From Methyloradius palustris (GTDB lineage Bacteria; Pseudomonadota; Gammaproteobacteria; Burkholderiales; Methylophilaceae), in NCBI RefSeq assembly GCF_019703875.1, contig NZ_AP024110.1, forward strand, positions 1,860,001-1,924,000: a stretch of 64,000 bases of DNA, written 5' to 3'. The notes below the pieces were generated by a model that searched no databases, was not told the DNA's origin, and was given only the letters and a program-made list of their open reading frames with translations. This document shows positions 24,512 to 32,782 of this stretch, in pieces. The position numbers and the translations under genes are program-made. Every line of letters starts with the position of its first letter. Position 1 is the stretch's first letter.

Positions 24512-24934
24512 CTATTGGATAGTAAGCAAACTCAATACAGCACTTAACTCTTTACGCAGATAGACCGCATCAACATCTGAAGCACTGCTGGTATGGATTG
24601 TATTTTGTTGACCTGATTGTTTGGATTCAGCGATGCTATCCATAACTGAATGCACGCCCCTATCTTCTTGGCCATCCAGTCGATTACGCGCACCACTAAT
24701 GGTAAAGCCTTGCTCATAAAGTAATTCGCGAATACGGCGAATCAATAGTACTTCATGGTGCTGGTAATAACGACGATTGCCGCGACGCTTAACAGGCTTT
24801 AACTGTGTAAATTCCTGTTCCCAATAGCGAAGCACATGCGGTTTTACGCCGCACAACTCACTTACCTCACCGATAGTAAAGTATCGCTTTGCCGGGATGG
24901 GCGGCAACACAATCTTAGCTGCGTGCTCCAGCAT
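24512..24934 (-). CDS. MerR-family transcriptional regulator
   Basis: 140 residues. The N-terminal winged HTH is clear: RYFTIGEVSELCGVKPHVLRYWEQEF, then RRGNRRYYQHHEVLLIRRIRELL, the two-helix MerR DNA-binding domain. After residue ~95 there is only a short variable tail, without metal-binding cysteines, so no inducer can be inferred. It overlaps the end of ihfA by 20 bp. The ihfA-merR pair is common in proteobacteria and its regulator is often annotated simply as MerR-like; regulated genes are unknown. Confidence 0.92.
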   Translation of the reverse strand: MLEHAAKIVLPPIPAKRYFTIGEVSELCGVKPHVLRYWEQEFTQLKPVKRRGNRRYYQHHEVLLIRRIRELLYEQGFTISGARNRLDGQEDRGVHSVMDSIAESKQSGQQNTIHTSSASDVDAVYLRKELSAVLSLLTIQ

Positions 24935-25217
24935 AAGCCTCCTCTACCTTACTTTTAAGCTTTTGGCTCGCATGAAAGGTTACTACACGTCTTGCTGTAA
25001 TTGGTATTTCTTCGCCAGTTTTTGGATTGCGACCTGGACGCTCAGATTTCTTGCGTAACTCAAAATTACCAAACCCAGAAAGTTTAACGCTATCGCCAGC
25101 TTGTAGCGCTGTACGTATTTCTTCAAAAAACGCTTCGACCATATCTTTGGCCTCACGCTTGTTTAGTCCAACCTGCTCGAATAATAAATCGGCTAAATCC
25201 GCTTTAGTCAGTGTCAT
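24915..25217 (-). CDS. ihfA: Integration host factor subunit alpha
   Basis: 100 residues. IHF-alpha pairs with IHF-beta to bend DNA sharply, acting in replication, recombination and sigma-54 promoters. The family is clear from MTLTKADLADLLFEQVGLNKREAKDMVEAFFEEI at the start and KLSGFGNFELRKKSERPGRNPKTGEEI with the intercalating Pro in GRNPKTGE. It lies 34 bp after pheT, the conserved pheST-ihfA order, and overlaps the merR-type gene. IHF is also a host factor needed by many integrases, including perhaps the nearby one. Confidence 0.98.
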   Translation of the reverse strand: MTLTKADLADLLFEQVGLNKREAKDMVEAFFEEIRTALQAGDSVKLSGFGNFELRKKSERPGRNPKTGEEIPITARRVVTFHASQKLKSKVEEAYAGARS

Positions 25218-25251
25218 GCAAACCTCTCAACTACTTATTATATTGTGCTTA

Positions 25252-27603
25252 TTATCTCAGTTCTGCGCCGTGATTCTTTTTGATTGAATCGAGCAATTTA
25301 GACATTGCTTCATCGGCTTCAACATCAGTCAAAGTTTTTTGAGTATCTTGCATAAGCACAAGAAATGCAAGGCTTTTTTTGTTTTCGGCGATGCCTTTAC
25401 CACGATAAACATCAAACAATCTCACATCATTTACCACTGGAATATGTGCAGAAAGCATGGTGTCTATCACGGCTTTAACTTCAATATTTTCATCGACAAT
25501 CACGGCCAAGTCACGGCGTATCGGCGGAAATTTGGCAACTTCTGTAAATGTCTGTAATTGACGACTTAACAAAGCTGTAGCATCTAGCTCAAAAACAAAA
25601 GTAGCCAATGGCAATTGGTAATGTTGCTGCCACTTTGGATGCAATTTACCGAGCCAGCCTATGGCTTTGTTATTCAGCATAATCTGTGCGGATTGGCCAG
25701 GATGCAATGCTGGGTGCTGCGCTGCTTTGTATTCCACTCTCAGGCCACCCAAAACATCAGTCACGGTCTTGATATCGAAAAAATCTAATTCACGTGTAGG
25801 CTCAGCCCATTGCTCAGGGCTGGCAGCGCCATAAGCCAGACCAGAGATCAACATTTTTTCCTGATATGCATCAGCATCCAAGGTATAGGCAGAACCAATC
25901 TCAAACAGGCGTACACGCGCCTGTTTGCGGTTCAGGTTATAGACTAGCGTATCCAGCAAACCAACCCAAAGACTAGAACGCATCACACTCATGTTGCTGG
26001 CAATCGGGTTTTTCAGTTTGATCGGCTTAGTGTTACCGAGAATTTCTCGTTCCGTTTGCTCTTCAACAAAGCTGTAATTAACGATCTCCTGATAACCATG
26101 GGCAACCGCAATATGTCTGAGCCAGGCTGGCTTCAGTTGGTTTTCAGAAGCTGACAGCATAGTGAGCGCAGCTTCTGGCGCGATAGCAGGAATATGATCA
26201 TAACCATGCAATCTGGCGATTTCCTCAACCAGATCTTCTTCTATGCTGATATCGAAACGATAACTCGGTGGCGTCACGACAAAGTTACCAGCTTTGTTCT
26301 CACAAAAAAATCCAAGCTGGGAAAAATATTGCGCGACTTGGCTTTCACTAATTGCAATCCCTAATATGGACTGCAACTTGCTGTGTCTTAGCGTTACGGC
26401 TTTGCGTACAGGCAGAGCGCCTGTAACTTCGCTCACGGGACCAGCTTGGCCACCGCATAATTGCTGAACTAGTTGTGTCGCATATTCAAGTGCTTGCAGC
26501 GTATTGCCGTAATCGACACCACGTTCAAAACGATAAGATGAGTCTGTGCTCAGCCCCAAGCGACGAGCCTTGCCAGCAATCGCATCAGGTGTGAAGAAAG
26601 CGCTCTCAAGAAAAATAGACTGTGTCGCATCACTCACTGCAGTAAAAGCGCCGCCCATAATGCCAGCGAGTGCAATGGCACCACTATCATCGGCAATCAC
26701 CAGCATATCGGCATCCAGTTTCACTTCTTGCTGGTTGAGTAACACGATAGATTCAGCAGGCTTTGTAGCACGGACACGAATATCGCCTTGCAACTTGGCA
26801 GCATCAAATGCATGCAAAGGCTGGCCAAGCTCGAGTAATACGTAATTGGTGATATCAACAATAGTGCTAATGCTGCGAATACCACTACGCTCAAGGCGGC
26901 GCAACATCCAGTCGGGTGTCTGAGCACTGGCATTGACGCCTTCTATCAATCGCCCAGCGTAGCGCAGGCAATCTGATGTCTGCTCAATGGCAATTGATTT
27001 TTTATTGGTACTGGTAACTGCTACGGGATTGATTGCAGGCAAACTCAAAGCAGCACCAGTGATGGCGGCCACATCGCGGGCAATGCCTATGATACTTAGG
27101 CAATCACTACGGTTGGGCGTGAGTTTGAGGGTGAACAGTTGATCATCCAGCGCCAGAAATTGGCGGATATCCATACCAACTTGTGCGTCTGCTGGCAGCT
27201 CGAGCAAACCTGTGCTTTCTTCGGTAAGACCAAGCTCTTTACTGGAACACATCATGCCGAAAGACTCAACGCCACGTACCTTAGCTTGCTTGATGTTAAA
27301 TCCAGGCAAAGCCGCTCCAACTAGCGCACAAGGCGCTTTCAGACCAGCCCGCGCATTCGACGCGCCACACACAATCTGCAAAAGCTCACCACTACCTACA
27401 TCAACACGGCAGATTTGCAATCTATCTGCATCAGGGTGTTTCTCGGCGCTCAAAATCTGACCTATCACCACACCTGTAAATACGGCAGCTACTGATTTTT
27501 GTTCTTCTACTTCCAGACCTGCCATGGTCAGCGCATGACCCAAAGCATCGCTATCCATCGCTGGATTTACAAACTGTCTTAACCATTGTTCAGAGAATTG
27601 CAT
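25252..27603 (-). CDS. pheT: Phenylalanine--tRNA ligase beta subunit
   Basis: 783 residues, usual length. With PheS it forms the alpha2-beta2 enzyme that charges tRNA-Phe. Domains in order: tRNA-binding OB domain (residues ~40-150; VVIGQILSAEKHPDADRLQICRVDVG), B3/B4 editing domain (~210-390), B5 domain (~400-475), catalytic-like core, and the C-terminal ferredoxin-fold anticodon-binding domain (~690-783; FPPIRRDLAVIVDENI). It follows pheS by 2 bp on the minus strand. Confidence 0.98.
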   Translation of the reverse strand: MQFSEQWLRQFVNPAMDSDALGHALTMAGLEVEEQKSVAAVFTGVVIGQILSAEKHPDADRLQICRVDVGSGELLQIVCGASNARAGLKAPCALVGAALPGFNIKQAKVRGVESFGMMCSSKELGLTEESTGLLELPADAQVGMDIRQFLALDDQLFTLKLTPNRSDCLSIIGIARDVAAITGAALSLPAINPVAVTSTNKKSIAIEQTSDCLRYAGRLIEGVNASAQTPDWMLRRLERSGIRSISTIVDITNYVLLELGQPLHAFDAAKLQGDIRVRATKPAESIVLLNQQEVKLDADMLVIADDSGAIALAGIMGGAFTAVSDATQSIFLESAFFTPDAIAGKARRLGLSTDSSYRFERGVDYGNTLQALEYATQLVQQLCGGQAGPVSEVTGALPVRKAVTLRHSKLQSILGIAISESQVAQYFSQLGFFCENKAGNFVVTPPSYRFDISIEEDLVEEIARLHGYDHIPAIAPEAALTMLSASENQLKPAWLRHIAVAHGYQEIVNYSFVEEQTEREILGNTKPIKLKNPIASNMSVMRSSLWVGLLDTLVYNLNRKQARVRLFEIGSAYTLDADAYQEKMLISGLAYGAASPEQWAEPTRELDFFDIKTVTDVLGGLRVEYKAAQHPALHPGQSAQIMLNNKAIGWLGKLHPKWQQHYQLPLATFVFELDATALLSRQLQTFTEVAKFPPIRRDLAVIVDENIEVKAVIDTMLSAHIPVVNDVRLFDVYRGKGIAENKKSLAFLVLMQDTQKTLTDVEADEAMSKLLDSIKKNHGAELR

Positions 27604-27605
27604 AA

Positions 27606-28625
27606 TTATTTACCAAACTGCTTCAAGAAACGCAGGTCATTTTCAAAGAACAAGCGCAAATCATTAACGCCGTAGCGCAACATAGTCAGGCGCTCAATGC
27701 CAAGACCAAAGGCAAAACCACGGTATTTTTCGCTATCCACGCCTACATGCCTGAACACTTCAGGGTGCACCATACCGCAGCCACCAATCTCCAGCCAACC
27801 GCCATTCCAACTCATATCCATCTCCGCAGAAGGTTCGGTGAAAGGAAAGAAGGATGGACGAAAGCGTACTTCCAGGTCATCACGCTCAAAGAAACGTTGC
27901 AGAAAATCCTGCACCACACCCTTCAGATTAGCAAAGCTGATATTCTCATCAACCCATAAACCTTCTACCTGGTGAAACATGGGTGAGTGTGTCGCATCGG
28001 AATCCACACGATAAACACGTCCTGGCGCAATGATCTTCAACGGTGGCGTTTTGTTTTGCATGTAATGAATCTGCACCGGCGAGGTATGAGTGCGCAAGAC
28101 ATGGGAGTCTTTACCATCGACGGTATCAATATAAAATGTATCGTGCATGGCACGCGCTGGATGATTCTCGGGAATATTCAGCGCGGTAAAGTTGTAGAAG
28201 TCAGATTCGATTTCTGGCCCTTCTGCGACTTCAAAACCAATCGAATGGAATAACTCTTCAACGCGCTGCAAGGTCAACGTCACAGGGTGTAGGCCACCTT
28301 GCCCGTGAACATTGCGGGCAGGCAAAGTCACATCCAGTGATTCAGCGGCCAGTTGCTCCGCTTGTTCTGCCAGCAATATCGCATCACGACGGTTTTTCAA
28401 GGCTAGTTCTACGCCTTGCTTAACCACATTGATTGCAGCACCTGCTGCTGGGCGCTCCTCGCTACTAAGCTTGCCCAGACCTTTAAGAGCGTCAGTCAGA
28501 ACACCGCTCTTGCCAAGGTATTGCGCCTTAACCTGCTCTAATTCGGTAACCGTTGCGCAAGCGGCAAACTCACGCTCGGCTTGTGGAACAATATGTTCTA
28601 AATTCGGATTTTCTGGATTTTGCAT
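27606..28625 (-). CDS. pheS: Phenylalanine--tRNA ligase alpha subunit
   Basis: 339 residues. This is the catalytic class II subunit that activates Phe and transfers it to tRNA-Phe. It has an N-terminal coiled coil (~1-90), motif 2 in SDATHSPMFHQVEGLWVDENISF (core: HSPMFHQVEGLWVD), and motif 3 in AFGLGIERLTMLRYGV. A strong terminator or attenuator hairpin lies 46-74 bp upstream, separating it from rplT. It is followed by pheT after 2 bp. Confidence 0.98.
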   Translation of the reverse strand: MQNPENPNLEHIVPQAEREFAACATVTELEQVKAQYLGKSGVLTDALKGLGKLSSEERPAAGAAINVVKQGVELALKNRRDAILLAEQAEQLAAESLDVTLPARNVHGQGGLHPVTLTLQRVEELFHSIGFEVAEGPEIESDFYNFTALNIPENHPARAMHDTFYIDTVDGKDSHVLRTHTSPVQIHYMQNKTPPLKIIAPGRVYRVDSDATHSPMFHQVEGLWVDENISFANLKGVVQDFLQRFFERDDLEVRFRPSFFPFTEPSAEMDMSWNGGWLEIGGCGMVHPEVFRHVGVDSEKYRGFAFGLGIERLTMLRYGVNDLRLFFENDLRFLKQFGK

Positions 28626-28670
28626 GAAGTCTAAATGTGCAGACCTAAATGATTGACAAAAATTTAATAA

Positions 28671-28697
28671 AAAAAGGAGGCACGTGGCCTCCTTTTT
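28671..28697. terminator. Strong bidirectional terminator between rplT and pheS
   Basis: AAAAAGGAGGC (28671-28681) and GCCTCCTTTTT (28687-28697) make a perfect 11-bp stem with a 5-base loop; T-runs follow on both strands (TTTTTTT on minus). It ends the thrS-infC-rpmI-rplT unit or attenuates read-through into pheST. Confidence 0.88.
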
Positions 28698-28710
28698 AAA
28701 TTGCAGCTAA

Positions 28711-29073
28711 TTAAGCAGCGGATAGGCCAGATTTTGCTAGTTCAGCAAACTTGGCAAACGCCACTTTATCGAATACAGCCAGATCAGCTAATACTTTGCG
28801 ATCTACTTCGATGGCTGACTTCTTCAGACCGTTTATGAAACGGCTGTATGTCAGACCATACTCACGTGCACCTGCATTGATACGCGCAATCCATAAAGAA
28901 CGGAATTGACGTTTCTTTTGACGGCGGTCACGATAAGCATATTGACCAGCTTTCATTACCGCTTGCTTGGCAACGCGGTAAACATTCTTGCGACGGCCGC
29001 GGTAACCCTTGGCTGCGTCTAATACTTTTTTATGGCGGGCGCGTGCGATGACACCACGTTTGACTCTAGGCAT
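28711..29073 (-). CDS. rplT: 50S ribosomal protein L20
   Basis: 120 residues, normal. L20 is an early assembly protein that binds 23S rRNA and, in enterics, represses its own operon. Signatures are MPRVKRGVIARARHKKVLDAAKGY, GRRKNVYRVAKQAVMKAGQYAYRDRR and LWIARINAGAREYGLTYSRFINGL (each in part). It is 11 bp after rpmI. A strong terminator follows it. Confidence 0.99.
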   Translation of the reverse strand: MPRVKRGVIARARHKKVLDAAKGYRGRRKNVYRVAKQAVMKAGQYAYRDRRQKKRQFRSLWIARINAGAREYGLTYSRFINGLKKSAIEVDRKVLADLAVFDKVAFAKFAELAKSGLSAA

Positions 29074-29084
29074 AATCTATCTCC

Positions 29085-29282
29085 TTATTGAGTCGGCATC
29101 ATGGCGCGTACACGCTTGACGTCTGTTGATGAAACGATGGCTGTACCGCGCAGCTTACGCTTTTGCTTGGTAGTCTTCTTGGTCAGGATATGACGAAGGT
29201 GCGAGTGGGTACGCTTTACCTTGCCATTACCTAGGAACTTGAAGCGCTTTTTGGCGCCGCTCTTGGTCTTCATTTTTGGCAT
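29085..29282 (-). CDS. rpmI: 50S ribosomal protein L35
   Basis: 65 residues, the family size, highly basic. The start MPKMKTKSGAKKRFK and the LRHILTKKTTKQKRKLRG block are typical. It lies between infC (80 bp upstream) and rplT. An AAGGAGAACAAA ribosome site precedes the ATG. Confidence 0.98.
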   Translation of the reverse strand: MPKMKTKSGAKKRFKFLGNGKVKRTHSHLRHILTKKTTKQKRKLRGTAIVSSTDVKRVRAMMPTQ

Positions 29283-29362
29283 TTTGTTCTCCTTTGAGAG
29301 TAGTTAAGAGTGCTTGGGCATGCCATTTCGCCGTATCACTCAAAATTCTGTGTTGCTAAATC

Positions 29363-29887
29363 TTATTTAACTTTTTTGTGAGGCCCTAGAACCATCACCA
29401 TTTGTCGACCTTCCATCTTGGGAAACTGCTCGACTACTGCATATTCTTGTAAATCTGCTTCTACACGCTTCAATAATGCCAAACCTAGTTCCTGATGCGT
29501 AATTTCACGGCCGCGGAAACGTAAGGTGACTTTAGCTTTATCACCTTCTTCCAGAAAACGAATCAGATTACGCAACTTAACGTTGTAATCGCCATCATCC
29601 GTACCTGGGCGGAACTTAACTTCTTTAACCTGAACCTGCTTTTGCTTAAGACGGGCTTCGTGCTGCTTCTTGCTTTCGGCGTACTTGAACTTGCCATAAT
29701 CCATCAGCCTACAGACTGGGGGAGCTGCTTGCGGGGCGATTTCAACCAGATCAATATCTGCTTCTTCAGCCTTGGCAAAGGCTTCGTTCAAACTCATTAC
29801 ACCTAAAGGCTCACCATTCACGCCTACCAAACGAATTTGTTGTGCTGTTATGTCACCGTTAATTCGTACTTCTTTATCTTGAGCTAT
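29363..29887 (-). CDS. infC: Translation initiation factor IF-3, start at ATA codon
   Basis: 174 residues if translation begins at ATA 29885-29887. IF-3 prevents premature 50S joining and checks the start codon. The body is standard: RLVGVNGEPLGVMSLNEAF, YGKFKYAESKKQHEARLKQ and a C-terminal domain to VLGPHKKVK. In frame upstream of the TTG at 29830 the protein continues with IAQDKEVRINGDITAQQI, which is the conserved IF-3 N-terminus, while a TGA lies five codons before the ATA. No ATG, GTG or TTG lies between. GGAG sits 8 bases before ATA. Rare start codons on infC are known (ATT in E. coli) and serve autoregulation. Confidence 0.95.
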   Translation of the reverse strand: MAQDKEVRINGDITAQQIRLVGVNGEPLGVMSLNEAFAKAEEADIDLVEIAPQAAPPVCRLMDYGKFKYAESKKQHEARLKQKQVQVKEVKFRPGTDDGDYNVKLRNLIRFLEEGDKAKVTLRFRGREITHQELGLALLKRVEADLQEYAVVEQFPKMEGRQMVMVLGPHKKVK

Positions 29888-29937
29888 CGCAAATTCTCCA
29901 AATCAATAAATAAATAGACCGCGCTACACCAGTCGGA

Positions 29938-31845
29938 TTAAACCTTTGAGTCCACGTCGTTTTTAAGGAGCTGAATAAATGCATCCAAAGACATTGAACC
30001 CAGGTCTTCGCCTTTTCGGGTACGCACGGCCACTTGCCCACGTTGCATCTCACGCTCACCTGCAATTAAGAGGTAAGGTAATTTCTGTAAGCTATGTTCG
30101 CGTATTTTATAGGTTATTTTCTCATTCCTCAAGTCGGAATCAACACGGAAGCCGCTTTTCTTCAGTTCAGTGACCACTTGTGAGACATATTCTGACTGAC
30201 CATCACTGATATTCAGTACCATCGCCTGCATAGGAGCAAGCCATGCTGGTAGCGCTCCTGCGTAGTTCTCAATCAGGATACCGAGGAAGCGTTCCATGGA
30301 GCCAACAATGGCGCGATGCAGCATCAGCGGGCGTTTGCGGCTGTTATCTTCGGCTACATATTCTGCGCCCAAGCGCTCAGGCAAGTTAGGATCTAGCTGA
30401 ATAGTGCCACATTGCCACAAGCGACCAAGCGAGTCTTTGAGCGTAAATTCAATCTTGGGGCCATAAAATGCACCTTCGCCTGGCTGATACTCAAATTCCA
30501 GATTATTCAGTTTTAATGCATTGGCCAACGATGTTTCTGCCCTATCCCACTCATCATCACTGCCAATACGCTTTGCTGGACGGGTAGACAATTTAACAAT
30601 GACCTCATTAAAGCCAAAATCGCCATAGATTTTGTAAAGCATTTTAATGAAATCAGCGACTTCTGTCTCAACCTGTTCTTCGGTACAGAATATATGGGCA
30701 TCATCTTGCGTGAAGCCACGCACGCGCATTAAGCCGTGCAATGAGCCTGAAGGCTCGTTACGATGGCATGAACCAAACTCAGCCAAACGCAGCGGCAGAT
30801 CACGGTAGCTATGCAACGCGCTGTTGTAAATCTGTACATGGCCAGGGCAATTCATCGGCTTCACCGCGTAATCGCGATTTTCCGATGAAGTGACGAACAT
30901 ACCTTCGCGATAGTTTTCCCAGTGACCTGATTTTTCCCAAAGACTACGATCCATGATGGTCGGCGTGCGCACCTCCTGGTAGCCATACTCAACAAACTTG
31001 GCGCGCATGTATTGCTCGACTTCTTGCCAGATGCTCCAGCCACGTGGGTGCCAAAACACCATGCCTGGCGCTTCATCCTGCATATGGAAATAATCCAGTT
31101 GCTTGCCTAATTTGCGGTGGTCGCGCTTCTCAGCCTCTTCCAACATATGCAGGTAAGCATCAAGGTCTTCTTTTTTCGCCCATGCCGTGCCGTAGATGCG
31201 TTGCAGCATCTCGTTATTAGAATCACCGCGCCAGTAGGCGCCAGCAAGTTTCATCAATTTGAATACTTTGAGCTTGCCAGTTGATGGCACGTGTGGGCCA
31301 CGGCAAAGATCAGTGAAACTGCCTTCGGAGTAAAGTGAAACCTCTTGATCGGCTGGAATGGAAGCAATAATTTCGGCTTTATAAGCTTCACCGATAGACT
31401 TGAAGTAAGCCACAGCCTCATCGCGCGGCAATACCTTGCGGGTGACAGCCTCATCTTTTTTCGCCAGCTCAACCATCTTCTTTTCGATGGTTTCCAAGTC
31501 TTCTGGCGTAAACGGGCGTTTGTATGAAAAGTCGTAGTAAAAGCCGTTGTCGATCACGGGGCCTATGGTCACCTGCGCATCGGGGAACAACTCTTTGACA
31601 GCATATGCCAACAAGTGGGCAGTTGAGTGACGAATGACTTCAAGGCCATCTGCATCACGCTCGGTAATAATCGCCAAATCTACATTCTCAGCAATCAGAT
31701 ATGACGTATCAACCAACTTGCCATTTACCTTGCCAGCTAGAGCAGCACGCGCCAAACCAGCACCTATGCTCATGGCGACATCGGCCACTGTTAGCGGTGC
31801 GTCAAACGTACGTTCGGAACCATCAGGTAAGCGTATAACTGGCAT
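29938..31845 (-). CDS. thrS: Threonine--tRNA ligase
   Basis: 635 residues. It charges tRNA-Thr and edits Ser-tRNA-Thr. Domains: TGS (~1-62), editing domain with RHSTAHLLAYAVKELFPDAQ (HxxxH zinc-like motif, ~75-90), class II catalytic core with NCPGHVQIY (~330), YGPKIEFTLKDSLGRLWQCGTIQLD (core: DSLGRLWQCGTIQLD) and HRAIVGSMERFLGIL, and the anticodon-binding domain (~540-635). infC follows with a 50-bp gap, the classical thrS-infC unit. Confidence 0.98.
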   Translation of the reverse strand: MPVIRLPDGSERTFDAPLTVADVAMSIGAGLARAALAGKVNGKLVDTSYLIAENVDLAIITERDADGLEVIRHSTAHLLAYAVKELFPDAQVTIGPVIDNGFYYDFSYKRPFTPEDLETIEKKMVELAKKDEAVTRKVLPRDEAVAYFKSIGEAYKAEIIASIPADQEVSLYSEGSFTDLCRGPHVPSTGKLKVFKLMKLAGAYWRGDSNNEMLQRIYGTAWAKKEDLDAYLHMLEEAEKRDHRKLGKQLDYFHMQDEAPGMVFWHPRGWSIWQEVEQYMRAKFVEYGYQEVRTPTIMDRSLWEKSGHWENYREGMFVTSSENRDYAVKPMNCPGHVQIYNSALHSYRDLPLRLAEFGSCHRNEPSGSLHGLMRVRGFTQDDAHIFCTEEQVETEVADFIKMLYKIYGDFGFNEVIVKLSTRPAKRIGSDDEWDRAETSLANALKLNNLEFEYQPGEGAFYGPKIEFTLKDSLGRLWQCGTIQLDPNLPERLGAEYVAEDNSRKRPLMLHRAIVGSMERFLGILIENYAGALPAWLAPMQAMVLNISDGQSEYVSQVVTELKKSGFRVDSDLRNEKITYKIREHSLQKLPYLLIAGEREMQRGQVAVRTRKGEDLGSMSLDAFIQLLKNDVDSKV

Positions 31846-31890
31846 ATTTTCCCAAGGATTTTTAAGGCCTAAAAATAAAAGCTACTTTGT

Positions 31891-31918
31891 AAAAATAAAA
31901 GCCACCTTGGCGGCGGCT
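31891..31918 (-). terminator. Rho-independent terminator of tRNA-Val
   Basis: On the minus strand AGCCGCC and GGTGGCT (31900-31918) pair around a 5-base loop and are followed by TTTATTTTT. It lies ~33 bp after the tRNA-Val 3' end and before thrS. Confidence 0.8.
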
Positions 31919-31950
31919 AATCATTTTATTATTTTTACCAATTTGATCTT

Positions 31951-32027
31951 TGGTAGAGAGAACTGGATTCGAACCAGCGACCTCCTCGATGTCAACGAGG
32001 CGCTCTAACCAACTGAGCTATCCCTCT
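31951..32027 (-). tRNA. tRNA-Val (anticodon GAC)
   Basis: 77 nt with encoded CCA. The acceptor stem AGAGGGA pairs with TCTCTCT (one G-T), the anticodon stem CCTCG/CGAGG holds loop TTGACAT with anticodon GAC, and the T-loop is GTTCGAATC. It decodes GUC/GUU. It has its own promoter upstream and terminator downstream, so it is a single-gene unit. Confidence 0.97.
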
Positions 32028-32039
32028 ACAGAGGTGCGG

Positions 32040-32068
32040 ATTATATAGCAACTACCTTTTATGGACAA
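32040..32068 (-). promoter_or_regulatory. Sigma-70 promoter of tRNA-Val
   Basis: Minus strand: -35 TTGTCC (32063-32068), 17-bp spacer, perfect -10 TATAAT (32040-32045), then CCGCACC before the tRNA 5' end at 32027. Spacing is optimal. Confidence 0.82.
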
Positions 32069-32113
32069 TAAGACCCTGCATCTGATGAATACTGCGGCGG
32101 TATAATAGGTGGC

Positions 32114-32782
32114 ATGACCTCATCCACAATAGAATCAGAATTAGCCGCGCTCAACACCTTAAAGTTTATGGATGCGATCAGGGTAAATGGCTACGCTATT
32201 ATTGACGACTTCCTGCCAGTGAAACTGATTGCCAGGCTTTTACTTGAGGCAAGTACCCTGCAGCACAATAGTGAAATGCAATCAGCGCAAACTGGAAATA
32301 TTGACACCCAAAAATCAAGCATTTCGATGTCAGCACGCGGCGACCAAACCTATTGGCTAGATAGTGAACACAACAACATAAGCGAATCTCAGCAGGCTTA
32401 CTTATTAGCCATGGATACTTTGCAACAGCAACTTAATCGCCAGCTATACCTCGGACTGTTTGAACTAGAAACCCACTTTGCGATTTATCCGATAGGTGCT
32501 GTATATGACAAACATATTGACCAGTTACAGCACAACAAGCATCGAATATTGAGCAGTGTTTTATACTTGAATGAAAATTGGCAGCCACAAGACGGCGGCG
32601 CACTGCGCTTATATTTGGACGACACCTTGCTATCCGACTTCAAAGACATTAGCCCGATAGGCGGCAGACTGGTTGTTTTCCTTTCCGACCAGTTCTGGCA
32701 TGAAGTCTTGATTGCAAAACGCCAACGGACCAGCCTCACTGGCTGGTTTCGCAGAAACTCGAGTATCCGTTATGACGCCTAA
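32114..32782 (+). CDS. 2OG-Fe(II) oxygenase, SM-20 / prolyl 4-hydroxylase-like
   Basis: 222 residues, cytoplasmic. Members use 2-oxoglutarate, O2 and Fe(II) to hydroxylate a substrate, often a prolyl residue. Visible are the Fe-binding H-x-D in YDKHIDQLQHNKHR, RILSSVLYLNENWQPQDGGALRLYL (core: SSVLYLNENWQPQDGGALRL, cut short here) and the distal H with the 2OG-binding Arg/Lys in SDQFWHEVLIAKRQRTSLTGWFR. All three iron ligands are present. A TATAAT (32101-32106) just 7 bp before the ATG could even give a leaderless mRNA; AGGTGG is too close to act as a usual ribosome site. It overlaps the decarboxylase gene by 11 bp. Confidence 0.88.
   Translation: MTSSTIESELAALNTLKFMDAIRVNGYAIIDDFLPVKLIARLLLEASTLQHNSEMQSAQTGNIDTQKSSISMSARGDQTYWLDSEHNNISESQQAYLLAMDTLQQQLNRQLYLGLFELETHFAIYPIGAVYDKHIDQLQHNKHRILSSVLYLNENWQPQDGGALRLYLDDTLLSDFKDISPIGGRLVVFLSDQFWHEVLIAKRQRTSLTGWFRRNSSIRYDA

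Noticed and set aside
24329..24547. 72-codon ORF across tRNA-Pro
   Set aside because: Translates through the tRNA gene (the usual RFELATPCTP-type artefact).
31634..32008. 124-codon ORF across the thrS start and tRNA-Val
   Set aside because: Its end translates the tRNA-Val gene antisense, a common false annotation; no ribosome site or family match.
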